Positions 1 through 12,866 of a stretch of 64,000 nucleotides of DNA are shown here, in pieces. How positions within the stretch are numbered: position 1 is the first letter of the stretch; each line of letters starts with the position of its first letter. Location: assembly GCF_964340395.1 (NCBI RefSeq), contig NC_135570.1:18334821-18398820 (forward strand). Direction: 5' to 3'. The translations under genes and the position numbers were made by a program. The notes under the pieces were generated by a model, which was not told where the DNA came from, did not search any database, and was given only the letters and a program-made list of their open reading frames with translations. The DNA is from Glandiceps talaboti (lineage: Eukaryota > Hemichordata > Enteropneusta > Spengelidae).

Positions 1-106
1 AAAATTCATTGAAAAACGGGAAATACTCGCTTGTACTAAGTTGTAGTGCAGCGGGGTCACGCTCTATTGTTCTCGGGGTCAAACCATATCACGTGGTAGG
101 TATCGT

Positions 107-118
107 CCCCCCCCCCCC
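107..118. repeat. Poly-C run
   Basis: Pure C tract. Similar C or G runs of 10-25 bases recur throughout the window, both inside TIR elements and alone (for example 9233-9255, 22266-22287, 24358-24368, 30101-30118 and 30581-30595). The rest of 1-338 shows nothing recognisable. Confidence 0.9.
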
Positions 119-338
119 GGACTTCTATACGATGCCGTCACACTTACCGACAACATGCGACCTCATCCAATGCATATCAAAATGAAAAGTAGGATACTTG
201 ACTATTTGTATCTATTAAAATTGTGTATACTACTGGGTAAATGAATCCCATTGCAAATATTCAATTCTCACAGAACGGTCAACTTCTGAATCGCTTGTTT
301 ACAAAAAAATATATATTAAAGTATATTTTAAATTACGG

Positions 339-1095
339 AGTGTCTGGTGACAAGCGCTTGTCAGCAGCATATTGTTCTCGTGACAAGCGCCGAGCGTACA
401 TGTGTACTACAGCCTGGTCGACGTCAACATGTGCGCTAGTACTGACCCGTACCTTTGACACAATTAAGGCCCGGAATGGAGTTATACCGTCACCGTGTCG
501 TTTTCCTGTAGTAGTTTCAAGTTTCCCACCCCAGCTTTAATAGTACTTGAGATTTAATGTTTATTTCACGATTCGGCGTTTAACTTGCGCGGCCGGTGAG
601 CTGTCGTCAGCTGTATGTCATTACTTTGAGGCCATCACTGCACATGGGATAAAACAAGTAAAAAAGACCACGCAACACCACAAAAACTATACGCATTTTA
701 CCTGTCCTTCACAATAATGAATGTTATTGATGCAACAAACTTTAGTTGTTTTAGATTAATTACCTTTACTGTTTACACGTTGCACGTAGTACTACATCAC
801 ATACGCGGCCATGGCCATGGAGCATATAGGCGGTGAAGTGTACATGTAATGTGTGTACGCGGCGGACTTCGCGGTTGTTGGAAAAAACAGGAGCTATCAC
901 ACGTAAATTAACAGTTTTAAGAACTGATGGTGTTTGATAAAGTGATAAAGTGCAATCAATTTCAAGGGTAATAAGAACGTTTTACACTTGACGCCAAAAC
1001 ACATCATAATGGGTGTCAAAGGTCACGCTTGTCAGCAGCATATTGTTCTAGTGACAAGCGCTTGTCAGCAGACTCGGCCTTTAAATTAAATAAGG
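339..1095 (+). repeat. Dispersed repeat D, copy 1
   Basis: Shares an ordered set of blocks with copies near 40.84-41.60 kb and 56.95-58.63 kb: a GTCGACGTCAACATGTGCG block (about 418), a CACAATAATGA block followed by AACAAACTTTAG (about 710-745), and GAGCTATCACACGTAAATTA (about 891). It begins with a 16-bp palindrome, TGACAAGCGCTTGTCA, and a related copy of that palindrome recurs near 1052. No protein is recognisable in it. The ends are approximate and the class (MITE or other) is unknown. Confidence 0.6.
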
Positions 1096-2749
1096 CTAGG
1101 ACCTCTAACATGAACGAGGTAAAACAACAGACAAAATAAGATTATTATTGCTACCAATACTTTTAATTAACAACATTTTGGTAATTGTATTTATCGTGGA
1201 CATTTGTATCACTGGTACTGTTTACAATAATTGTGCCAAGCTAAGTTAACTACATTCCATATTTATCGTTGAAAATATTTGTGTAATAAGGTTGTGAATT
1301 TTTGACAAGATTTGATGGAATACATCATTGACAATACAGTTTGTGGATACTAAATTTGATCTCGTCAACACTACATCTGTCTATTCGTATGAAGTGTGGG
1401 TCAGGGGTCAAGGGTCGGCAAACTATGGCAGAGGGTTTCAAATATGGTTTTAACTATATGGTAGAGGAAGTGAAGTAACGGCTCCAACTGATGATACCAA
1501 CTACCGGATACTGCTGAAGTGTTTGAGACAGGAAAAACTGAAAAGTTATCAAACGTTAAAAAAGTGATAAACGGTAGCAACGCTTTTACTCGTACGTACG
1601 GGACTCCGAGGGGTATTGCGACTTCATGTGAAATGATAATATACTTTATTTGAAAGTTGTTGGGCAAACTGCATTCTTCACATTGCAGTGATATATACGG
1701 AATGCGCAACGCCACGGTTCATGAAAACTTGACACCAATACGTCTGGAACTATAAGTATATACTTAATTATAGTGATTTCCATAACGTAATGGTCGACAT
1801 ATGATTACTTGTTTTCTCTAGGTCTAATTCACCATTCTCTATACAGGATTAAGTTGCAACATAACATGATAATTCTCAGGTCAACAACAATTTGCAATTG
1901 TGTACACTTTTACAACTTTTGTCGGGTGAAAAGTTTAATTATAACCGTGGTCATGGTAGTATGTTATTCGATCAACGCACATCGATGTCTACACAAATTA
2001 AAGACTCCCCTCTGATGCAAGCTGTGATATGCAGTTGATGTGACTGGTGATTCCACGACCTTTAAACCAGTGTCACTTTCTTTCAACTGTCTTATAATCC
2101 CTAAAATTAAAGGCAAATAATTGTCAAATCAACGCTTAAAACCAGTGAAATGACAACAACTAGCACAGCATAACTTTTTGTTACTTTAAATCTCATTGTA
2201 CTTTTTAACTTATCGATTCGATATGAGAGATAGTCGTAGAGTAGGCAAAGTTAAAAATAGCCATATACTAATAGTATGTATGGACGCAATGTCTGAGTTA
2301 AACTGAGAGGCACATGATTACGCTAATGTCTGGAGTGTCGAGTCTATACAACAAAGTGTAAGAGATGACAAAACCTACCACGTTTTCGACCTCCGCAACA
2401 TTTAGATTGAGCCTTCCCCATCGTGCGTCTCTCTAACGACAACACTTCACACTTGGATCGCTGTGACTTGATCGGAAACCTGGCTGTAAATCGGTTTAAA
2501 CCGTAGAGATGAGATTGTTGGTGAAAGGGAGATGATGGTGATGGGCGCAGCTGGATGGGCGGGGTCGAGGACCAGGGACGGACACGTAATACGTCTTACA
2601 GTCTAGCCACTCCTATCCAAATGGCATGCCTTTGTCATGTGTAGAGTGGGGTCGACGATAAATGATCCGAAAGATGAGAACATGGCCAGCATTATTCATT
2701 TATTAGTTTCGCAATGGCAACCTCCTTGAAATACGCATTGACATTTATA
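1096..2749. other. Unassigned non-coding stretch
   Basis: No repeat family, RNA gene or convincing exon seen. Open frames here are short, with no supporting splice sites or recognisable motifs. Confidence 0.5.
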
Positions 2750-2792
2750 CACACATTATTCACACATTATTCACACATTTATACACACATAT
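2750..2792. repeat. Short ACACATTATTC minisatellite
   Basis: Imperfect tandem copies of TATACACACATTATTCAC abut the left edge of the large satellite. Confidence 0.7.
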
Positions 2793-5700
2793 ATGACAGC
2801 ATTTCTAGTAGGTAAACAGTGGAATGACACCCTTTTCTACATTCAGTTAGTTGAATGACACCCTCTGCACTGTAAAACCAGTGGAATGACAGCCACCACT
2901 CTATAAAATAAGTGGAATGACAGCATTTTCAATGCTTTGGAACTGGAATGACAGCATTTCTAGTAGGTAAACAGTGGAATGACACCCTTTTCTACATTCA
3001 GTTAGTTGAATGACACCCTCTGCACTGTAAAACCAGTGGAATGACAGCCACCACTCTATAAAATAAGTGGAATGACAGCATTTTCAATGCTTTGGAACTG
3101 GAATGACAGCATTTCTAGTAGGTAAACAGTGGAATGACACCCTTTTCTACATTCAGTTAGTTGAATGACACCCTTTGCACTTTAAAACCAGTAGAATGAC
3201 AGCCACCACTCTATAAAATGAGTGAAATGACAGCATTTTCAATGCTTTGGAACTGTAATGACAGATTTTACAGTGGGTAAATAGTGGAATGACAACCTTT
3301 TCTGCATTTAGTTAGTTGAATGACACCCTCTGCACTGTAAAACCAGTAGAATGACAGCCGCCACTCTATAAAATGAGTGAAATGACAGCATTTTCAATGC
3401 TCTGGAACTGGAATGACAGATTTTACAGTGGGTAAATAATGGAATGACACCCTTTTCTGCATTCAGTTAGTTGAATGACACCCTATGCACTGTAAAACCA
3501 GTAGAATGACAGCCGCCACTCTATAAGATAAGTGGAATGACAGCATCTTCAATGCTTTGGAACTGGAATGACAGCATTTCCAGCATGTAAACAATGGAAT
3601 AACATCCCTTTCTACATTCAGTTAGTTGAATGACACCCTATGCACTGTAAAACCAGTGGAATGACAGCCACCACTCTATAAAATAAGTGGAATGACAGCA
3701 TTTTCAATGCTTTGGAACTGGAATGACAGCATTTCTAGTAGGTAAACAGTGGAATGACACCCTTTTCTACATTCAGTTAGTTGAATGACACCCTCTGCAC
3801 TGTAAAACCAGTGGAATGACAGCTGCCACTCTATAAAATAAGTGGAATGACGGCATTTCCAATGCTTTGGAACTGGAATGACAGCATTTCTAGTAGGTAA
3901 ACAGTGGAATGACACCCTTTTCTACATTCAGTTAGTTGAATGACACCCTCTGCACTGTAAAACCAGTGGAATGACAGCCGCCACTCTATAAAATAAGTGG
4001 AATGACAGCATTTTCAATGCTTTGGAACTGGAATGACAGATTTTACAGTGGGTAAATAGTAGAATGACACCCTTTTCTACATTCAGTTAGTTGAATGACA
4101 CCCTCTGCACTGTAAAACCAGTGGAATGACAGCCGCCACTCTATAAAATAAGTGGAATGACAGCATTTTCAATGCTTTGGAACTGGAATGACAGATTTTA
4201 CAGTGGGTAAATAGTAGAATGACACCCTTTTCTACATTCACTTAGTTGACTGACACCCTCTGCACTGTAAAACCAGTAGAATGACAGCCACCACTCTATA
4301 AAATGAGTGAAATGACAGCATTTTCAATGCTTTGGAACTGGAATGACAGATTTTACAGTGGGTAAATAGTAGAATGACACCCTTTTCTACATTCAGTTAG
4401 TTGAATGACACCCCTGCACTGTAAAACCAGTAGAATGACAGCCGCCACTCTATAAGATAAGTGGAATGACAGCATCTTCAATGCTTTAGAACTGAAATGA
4501 CAGCATTTCCAGTATGTAAACAGTGGAATAACACCCCTTTCTACATTCAGTTAGTTGACTGACACCCTCTGCACTGTAAAACCAGTGGAATGACAGCTGC
4601 CACTCTATAAAATAAGTGGAATGACAGCATTTTCAATGCTTTGGAACTGGAATGACAGCATTTCTAGTAGGTAAACAGTGGAATGACACCCTTTTCTACA
4701 TTCAGTTAGTTGAATGACACCCTCTGCACTGTAAAACCAATAGAATGACAGCCACCACTCTATAAAATGAGTGAAATGACAGCATTTTCAATGCTTTGGA
4801 ACTGGAATGACAGATTTTACAGTGGGTAAATAGTGGAATGACACCCTTTTCTGCATTTAGTTAGTTGAATGACACCCTCTGCACTGTAAAACCAGTAGAA
4901 TGACAGCCGCCACTCTATAAAATGAGTGAAATGACAGCATTTTCAATGCTTTGGAACTGGAATGACAGATTTTACAGTGGGTAAATAGTGGAATGACACC
5001 CTTTTCTGCATTCAGTTAGTTGAATGACACCCTCTGCACTGTAAAACCAGTAGAATGACAGCCGCCACTCTATAAGATAAGTGGAGTGACAGCATCTTCA
5101 ATGCTTTGGAACTGGAATGACAGCATTTCCAGTATGTAAACAATGGAATAACACCCCTTTCTACATTCAGTTAGTTGAATGACACCCTATGTACCGTAAA
5201 ACCAGTGGAATGACAGCCACCACTCTATAAAATAAGTGGAATGACAGCATTTTCAATGCTTTGGAACTGGAATGACAGCATTTCTAGTAGGTAAACAGTG
5301 GAATGACACCCTTTTCTACATTCAGTTAGTTGAATGACACCCTCTGCACTGTAAAACCAGTGGAATGACAGCTGCCACTCTATAAAATAAGTGGAATGAC
5401 AGCATTTCGAATGCTTTGGAACTGGAATGACAGCATTTCTAGTAGGTAAACAGTGGAATGACACCCTTTTCTACATTCAGTTAGTTGAATGACACCCTAT
5501 GCACTGTAAAACCAGTGGAATGACAGCCACCACTCTATAAAATAAGTGGAATGACAGCATTTTCAATGCTTTGGAACTGGAATGACAGATTTTACAGTGG
5601 GTAAATAGTAGAACGACACCCTTTTCTACATTCAGTTAGTTGAATGACACCCTCTGCACTGTAAAACCAGTAGAATGACAGCCACCACTCTATAAAATGA

Positions 5701-7943
5701 GTGAAATGACAGCATTTTCAATGCTTTGGAAATGGAATGACAGATTTTACAGTGGGTAAATAGTGGAATGACACCCTTTTCTGCATTCAGTTAGTTGAAT
5801 GACACCCTCTGCACTGTAAAACCAGTAGAATGACAGCCGCCACTTTATAAGATAAGTGGAATGACAGCATCTTCAATGCTTTGGAACTGGAATGACAGCA
5901 TTTCCAGTATGTAAACAGTGGAATAACACCCCTTTCTACATTCAGTTATTTGAATGACACCCTCTGCACTGTAAAACCAGTGGAATGACAGCCACCACTC
6001 TATAAGATAAGTGGAATGACAGCATCTTCAATGCTTTAGAACTGAAATGACAGCATTTCCAGTATGTAAACAGTGGAATAACACCCCTTTCTACATTCAG
6101 TTAGTTGACTGACACCCTCTGCACTGTAAAACCAGTGGAATGACAGCTGCCACTCTATAAAATAAGTGGAATGACAGCATTTTCAATGCTTTGGAACTGG
6201 AATGACAGCATTTCTAGTAGGTAAACAGTGGAATGACACCCTTTTCTACATTCAGTTAGTTGAATGACACCCTCTGCACTGTAAAACCAATAGAATGACA
6301 GCCACCACTCTATAAAATGAGTGAAATGACAGCATTTTCAATGCTTTGGAACTGGAATGACAGATTTTACAGTGGGTAAATAGTGGAATGACACCCTTTT
6401 CTGCATTTAGTTAGTTGAATGACACCCTCTGCACTGTAAAACCAGTAGAATGACAGCCGCCACTCTATAAAATGAGTGAAATGACAGCATTTTCAATGCT
6501 TTGGAACTGGAATGACAGATTTTACAGTGGGTAAATAGTGGAATGACACCCTTTTCTGCATTCAGTTAGTTGAATGACACCCTCTGCACTGTAAAACCAG
6601 TAGAATGACAGCCGCCACTCTATAAGATAAGTGGAGTGACAGCATCTTCAATGCTTTGGAACTGGAATGACAGCATTTCCAGTATGTAAACAATGGAATA
6701 ACACCCCTTTCTACATTCAGTTAGTTGAATGACACCCTATGTACCGTAAAACCAGTGGAATGACAGCCACCACTCTATAAAATAAGTGGAAAGACAGCAT
6801 TTTCAATGCTTTGGAACTGGAATGACAGCATTTCTAGTAGGTAAACAGTGGAATGACACCCTTTTCTACATTCAGTTAGTTGAATGACACCCTCTGCACT
6901 GTAAAACCAGTGGAATGACAGCTGCCACTCTATAAAATAAGTGGAATGACAGCATTTCGAATGCTTTGGAACTGGAATGACAGCATTTCTAGTAGGTAAA
7001 CAGTGGAATGACACCCTTTTCTACATTCAGTTAGTTGAATGACACCCTATGCACTGTAAAACCAGTGGAATGACAGCCACCACTCTATAAAATAAGTGGA
7101 ATGACAGCATTTTCAATGCTTTGGAACTGGAATGACAGATTTTACAGTGGGTAAATAGTAGAACGACACCCTTTTCTACATTCAGTTAGTTGAATGACAC
7201 CCTCTGCACTGTAAAACCAGTAGAATGACAGCCACCACTCTATAAAATGAGTGAAATGACAGCATTTTCAATGCTTTGGAAATGGAATGACAGATTTTAC
7301 AGTGGGTAAATAGTGGAATGACACCCTTTTCTGCATTCAGTTAGTTGAATGACACCCTCTGCACTGTAAAACCAGTAGAATGACAGCCGCCACTTTATAA
7401 GATAAGTGGAATGACAGCATCTTCAATGCTTTGGAACTGGAATGACAGCATTTCCAGTATGTAAACAGTGGAATAACACCCCTAAATTTCTACATTCAGT
7501 TATTTGAATGACACCCTCTGCACTGTAAAACCAGTGGAATGACAGCCACCACTCTATAAAATAAGTGGAATGACAGCATTTCCAATGCTTTGGAACTGGA
7601 ATGACAGCATTTCTAGTAGGTGAACAGTGGAATGACACCCTTTTCTGCATTCAGTTAGTCGAATGACACCCTCTGCACTGTAAAACCAGTGGAATGACAG
7701 CCACCACTCTATAAAATGAGTGGAATGACAGCATTTCCAATGCTTTGGAACTGGAATGACAGCATTTCTAGTAGGTAACTGAGTGGAATGACACCCTTTT
7801 CTACATTCAGTTAGTTGAATGACACACTCAGCACTGTAAAACCAGTGGAACGACAGCCGCCACTCTATAAAATAAGTGGAATGACAGCATTTCCAATGCT
7901 TTGGAACTGGAATGACAGCATTTCCAATATCTAAACAGTAGAA
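2793..7943. repeat. 155-bp satellite with 31-bp subunits
   Basis: About 33 monomers. In the monomers at 2912-3067 the starts of the GGAATGAC-type subunits fall at 2912, 2943, 2974, 3005, 3036 and 3067, exactly 31 bp apart. Five diverged subunits therefore make a 155-bp monomer. Each subunit begins with a variant of GTGGAATGACA followed by a subunit-specific tail. The minus-strand open frames inside it (such as 3676-3915, 5225-5464 and 6775-7014) are repeat artefacts: their spacing is simply the higher-order period. Confidence 0.95.
4447..7486. repeat. 1550-bp higher-order duplication in satellite
   Basis: The segment 4447-5936 recurs at 5997-7486 with a 1550-bp offset, which is ten 155-bp monomers. 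In the portions I compared the two are almost identical; one visible difference is a T-to-A change at 6792. The match stops near 7486, where the right copy has an AAAT insertion. A more diverged related block lies further left, near 3676. Confidence 0.85.
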
Positions 7944-8020
7944 CGAACAAACGAATGAATGAACAAATGAATGAACGAATGAATGAATGAATGAATGAAT
8001 TAATTAATTAATTAATTTAC
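7941..8020. repeat. GAAT/GAAC microsatellite then ATTA run
   Basis: Tetranucleotide tract of GAAC and GAAT units running into an ATTAATTA tract, directly against the right edge of the 155-bp satellite. Confidence 0.85.
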
Positions 8021-8915
8021 CCATTATTTATCTAGAATTCTAAATGGGAGCTTTGTCCGAGGATAGTTACCAATTCGACAGAATGTATTAGAAAATATTG
8101 GCATTGTGTTTGTGTAACAGTTTTACATGAATTTGTCAGATTCGTCGCCACTGATATGAATCGATTTGACTTATAATCGAGTATATAATCGAGTTATGGT
8201 TTATGCCATGTTTAAAACCTATAATAGGCAAATGAACAAATTTAGGTCAAACCAATGTTAATGGTCCAAGCAACAGATGGGAAAGTGATCCTTCCAAATT
8301 GTGACCCTTCCTCCTTGAATAACTTCTCCCCGGCTCCTGTCCCTTTCTCACAAATATTTAATCTTATTGTCATATCAATTAAATCAGTATTTATATTTTT
8401 CTAATATTGAATTTCTGGAATATTTCATTATAGCACAGTCCAATGTTGTTTGGTCACTAGATATAAAGTTACAAAATTTCTTGTATATTTACAGACTTAA
8501 AGACAATTAACAGCACACTTGTAATAAAATTTTGTAATAAAATTGCCGACATTTGTAATAAACGGCCGACATTTGTACATTTGTAGTAACATTGCCGACA
8601 TCTTAAAGCTGATTTTTGAAATTTTAAAGAACAGTATTTGCATATAAATTGTCGATATTAAAGTATGATCGTAATCCTGCATGCCAGGAAGTTTTGCACC
8701 GATATTTGGCACCAAAAAGGACACACGGCGATATCTTTATGTATCTACTTCTGTGATTCAAATCCAACATTCTTTCTTTAACTATCAGAGTTTATCATTG
8801 GTTGGCCTATCATAGGCTTGACAACGGTGGTAATTTGTCCCCTAATGCATGGCAGTTAACCTATTAGTTGCAAAATCGCTGTTTATGTTTTCTAGAGAAA
8901 TTGGATTACTTGATG
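8021..8915. other. Unassigned stretch
   Basis: AT-rich, with short local repeats of TTTGTAATAAA near 8520-8560. No gene or mobile element recognised. Confidence 0.5.
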
Positions 8916-9229
8916 GTCAAAATAATTTATTATTTATGGGGGGGGGGGGTCGGAGGAATTGGTTAATAAGAAGTGGAAATTCAACTGCCCCCCCCCCCCC
9001 CCCATCCTGCAGGGAAAAAATCAATGACCCCCCACCTGACTTTAGAAATTGGGATGACCCCCCCCTCCCCGTTTCCATTATATACATGGAGTGGTGGGTA
9101 TTAAAGAGAGGAAATTATATTATTTATATTGCTACAATTGTATTATTAATGATTACTGGGGTACTTACAAAACAACTTCATTTCAGTAAGAATACTTGTT
9201 AAGAGCATTCCGCCATGAGCTAGCTCTTC

Positions 9230-9565
9230 TACCCCCCCCCCCCCCCCCCCCCCCCTTGTCACAACAATTGATTCAGTCTGACTGACACAGTCACTTTCCT
9301 CACTCTCACTGTCAAGGTCTCTCATTACAACATCATCTTCATCACTGTCTGGCCCATTTTCAACACAATATTTTGTTTTTGAAAGGTTTGCATTGTCAAC
9401 GACTGACTTTCGAAGTCAGTCAGCCATAATGGCTTTCATTTTATCGTGTTTTTTCCCTTTCTTTGATAAGTTATGTCTTTCAAGGTATTTGTCCAATTCT
9501 TTAACTTTGAGTTTTGAAAGTGTTCCACTGAGAGTTTTTGACAACCAACCAATCATACATTTCTT
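9230..9565 (-). pseudogene. Decayed SAP-like, acidic coding fragment
   Basis: On the minus strand an open frame starting at about 9565 has an in-frame ATG at 9556. It reads GWLSKTLSGTLSKLKVKELD and continues with YLERHNLSKKGKKHDKMKAI, which has the length and the Leu/Lys/Gly pattern of a SAP motif (a putative DNA-binding helix-turn-helix). A TGA follows MAD, but the same frame then continues with an acidic stretch containing SDEDDVVMRDLDSESEESDC before reaching a C-run. I read this as one coding region with a premature stop, probably from a transposon or retrogene. An upstream block on the same strand (about 9670-9790, FGNLAYFNITHYCDGYPYSH) may be another exon of it. No family can be named. 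Confidence 0.45.
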
Positions 9566-10172
9566 ATGTCAAAGCATCTTCCTCTTCCCTCTTCCTAAAT
9601 CTGATAAGACAGATAAGCAACAACAAATCCAGTTACAACCCTTGTCTCACTTCTTTGTAATTTAAATAATTTAGACTCACCAGAAACAAGGCAAGTCTTG
9701 TGAGAGTAAGGGTAACCATCACAATAATGTGTGATATTAAAGTAAGCCAAATTCCCAAAGTTTGTTGGAATGGTCATCTGTCTGCTCACAGGTATTGCAT
9801 CACTGCATAGTTTTGCTTTTAGTAGTCAATTATCCAAAGAGTGAAATAATCAGGTGAAATTTACAAGACTGTAAGACAGATTTTTTGCAATGTGTTTTAC
9901 TAGTCGAGACTAAATTTCCATTGATATATTTGCAATCAGAATTTTTACCTTATTTAATACAAAGCAGGGACACTTCTAAGCTGAATTCGAAACAAACTAG
10001 TGATGGCAAGCTAGTGTTACAGTGACACCTGTCAAATTATAATGACTTCAGTACATATTTACAAACTGGGTGACAACCTGACAACTACTTGATTCAAAGT
10101 TTGCTTTCAGAGTTTATACTAGTAGTTATATATTACTCACATATTTATTTTAAGATGTTGTTATATAATTTA

Positions 10173-12230
10173 GGGGCCGGTCAGTTTCTTTGGCCTGGGG
10201 GGTGGGGGGGTGGGGGTGGGCGGTGGATTGGTAGGGGGGGTCACCCTGTTTTTGAAATTGGCAGTAGGGGGGGGGGTCATGCTGTTTTGAAAATTGTGGA
10301 TAGGGGGGATCATTGTGTTTTAGATTGTGATGGAAGAAAAAAATCCTTTCTACAATGGCATATATAGCCTTGTCTGAAATGTGGTACATGTCAATAATTG
10401 TTCTTGTCCCTGTTTCTTACATGAATTCTTTAACATTACTTATTAGTTCAAACCTAACTATACATATTCATATACATGTACCGGTATTACCTACCTACCA
10501 CACTAGTTACAGAACATGTCATGTAAATGCTTGGCTGTTTCACAATCAATGCATCGCTTATATTGCAGTTTGGGGCAAAAGTGAACTTGAAGGTTTCGTA
10601 ATGGTAATTTTCATAGATAGTTTATAAATGAAGTTAATCTAAATTGTTCTACTCGTCATGCTATTGACACTACAAATCACCATATCTCATCAGATTCCAG
10701 TTACTATTATACACTAGGGGTATGACCACCTAAAGTTCTCTAACATACCGGTGACTTTATTATACATGCAATATTAATGCCCCTAACTAATGTTACGTGT
10801 CCATTTTATGTGATATGAGAAACTCATTTAAAAACGTTTTACGTTAGCTTTTCGAAGCTTGGAAATATTACCTCAAAGGTTATGAATAACCTAAACATTC
10901 AATGCCTTAGTATCTCAAGCAAAAAACTCCAGATCTGCCAGGAGGAAAACCCCAAGGACTCCCTCACCCCCAGAGGTCACTCATACATTCAACCAACAAT
11001 CAGATGCACCAACAACCTTTTTACTGTCATAATGGTATTAAACTTTTCTTAAATATTTTCTCCCTATTCTAATTTGATATGATATTGTCTTTTCAAGATC
11101 TGAAACGTTTGCCAAGATAGTCTAAAATTGCCTTAAACTCCAAATCTCCCCTACCAATGATACTACCATTATAGATGTGCTGACCTTTACTACATGTATA
11201 TAATGATCCCATTTAAACTTTTTAAGAACATATTTCAACCCTTAGTGTAAGTTATAAAGAATAGTTTCTGATACTTGCTGTCTTGTAAAGCATGGATTAA
11301 GTTATTGCTTGAAAGGGTCTGAATAGCCTAAATATTGGCTTTAAGAGTAAAAATCCTCCAGGGTTTCTAGAGGGAGACCCCTCAGAACCCCCACATGAGG
11401 TGGACATATCCCAGTCTCAAGCTCTTCCCCTCTTACTGTCAAGATGCTATCAAAGTATATTTCAAAAGTATTTCAACCCTATAGTTGCTTTTAACATGTT
11501 GGTGTTGTCTTGTAAGGCTTGGAAATTATTGTCTGAAAGGGTCTGAATAGTCTCAAAATTGACTTTTCAGAGTTAAAAACCTCCAGGGCTTCTAGGGGGA
11601 GACCCCCTCAGACCCCCCACATGAGGTGTACACATCCTAGTCTCAAGATCTTCCCCCTACCTCTTACTGTCAAGATCCTATCAAACTATATTTCAAAAAT
11701 ATTTCAACCTTATGTAGTTGCATTTTACATGTTGGTGCTGTCTTGTAAAGCTTGGAAATGATTTTCTGAAAATGTCTGAATAGTCTCAAAATTGACTTTT
11801 CAGGGTTAAAAACCTCCTGGGCTTCTAGGGGGAGACCCCCTAGGACCCCCATAAGAGATGTACATATTCCCTTCTCAAGCTTTCCTACCTTTCACTGCCA
11901 AGATGCTATTAAACTCCTTTTCGAATATATTTACCCTGTGTAGTCAATAATTATAAATATGATAGTGCTAACCCGGGATCTTATAAAGTAGATGCAAGAC
12001 AGTCAAGCAGTCCACACTGAGTCACGATAAAAAAATACCTGTCATGCGAATATTATATATGGGGGGGGGGGGGGGGGGGGTCATTATGTTTTAGAATTAA
12101 GTGATAGGGGGGGGGGGGGGGTCAGCCTGTTTTTGGTTTTACAGATAGGGGGGGTCAGTGACTTTTTGTCGGCCCGATTTAAGAATCCACCGCCCCCCCC
12201 CCCCCCAGGCTGGAGAAACTGACCGGTCCC
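10173..12230. mobile_element. TIR element, family A, copy 1 (nested)
   Basis: Ends are inverted repeats: GGGGCCGGTCAGTTTC on the left and GAAACTGACCGGTCCC on the right. They are flanked by the same trinucleotide, TTA (10170-10172 and 12231-12233). A TTA target duplication is the hallmark of PIF/Harbinger-type insertion, but no transposase is present, so this is a non-autonomous element. Both ends run into long G (left) or C (right) tracts. It sits inside family B copy 1. Confidence 0.75.
10850..11930. repeat. Tandem units of about 230 bp inside element A
   Basis: Repeated blocks with GTCTTGTAAAGCTTGGAAAT, then CTGAATAGTCTCAAAATTGA, then TTCTAGGGGGAGACCCCC, then CTTACTGTCAAGATCCTATC. The anchors at 11281, 11508 and 11741 give a spacing of about 227-233 bp, with older diverged units to the left. 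No coding potential. Confidence 0.8.
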
Positions 12231-12632
12231 TTAGTTTCTACTTTGCACACAACTCCACATTGTTTATGTAGTACATAAACAAATATTTAGGAAAACCAAA
12301 AGCTTTAATGTTTTGAAAATATTTTCTATTACTTTTGAAATGTTAATAAAGTTACATTTTATGTAACAGGTTAAATAATCCTGATACTGTGTACACAAGT
12401 TTTTCGAAACAGATTTTTCTGTAGCACCCCCCCCCCCCTACCTTTCCCTCATTTTTCGGTAGCCCCCCCCCCCCTCCCCCAACCAACTCAAATTTTCAAG
12501 TGACCGTCCAAATTCCTCTGACCCCCCAGCTGTAAATAATGATGGCTCCCTTAGCTAAGATCTCTAATGTGGATTAGATTATTTCGTTATTTGCTTGCTA
12601 ACTAATCGGCTGAATCACTCGCTCACTCCATT

Positions 12633-12858
12633 GGAAATGCTTTCATTCCACTTAATTTATAGAGTGGCGGCTGTCATTCCACTGGATTTACAGTGCAGAG
12701 GGTGTCCTTCAACTAACTGAATGTAGAAAAGGGTGTTATTCTACTGTTTACATACAGGAAATGCTGTCATTCCAGTTCCAAAGCATTGAAGATGCTGTCA
12801 TTCCACTTATCTTATAGAGTGGCGGCTGTCATTCTACTGGTTTTACAGTGCATAGGCC
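12633..12858 (-). repeat. Inverted fragment of the 155-bp satellite
   Basis: About one and a half monomers in reverse orientation (GCTGTCATTCCACTT and similar). It ends at CCCCCCTTACC (12856-12866) and is followed to about 13130 by a stretch rich in CAGCTGTC and TGACAGCTGTC. The ORF at 12786-13094 is an artefact of this repeat. Confidence 0.85.
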
Positions 12859-12866
12859 CCCCTTAC

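Larger units (their letters stand above)
8920..12550. mobile_element. G/C-run TIR element, family B, copy 1
   Basis: The right end (AATAATGATGGCTCCC) and the left interior (TATTTATGG, G-run, TCGGAGGAATT) match the ends of the cleaner copy at 33031-34501. The first ten or so TIR bases are degraded on the left, so that boundary is approximate. TTA follows the right end at 12551. Family A copy 1 is inserted inside it at 10173-12230, so the original element was about 1.5 kb, the same as copy 2. A SAP-like coding fragment lies in its left half. Confidence 0.6.

Noticed and set aside
3676-3915. Repeated 79-codon ORFs in the 2.8-7.9 kb array
   Set aside because: Products of the 155-bp satellite, spaced by the higher-order period.
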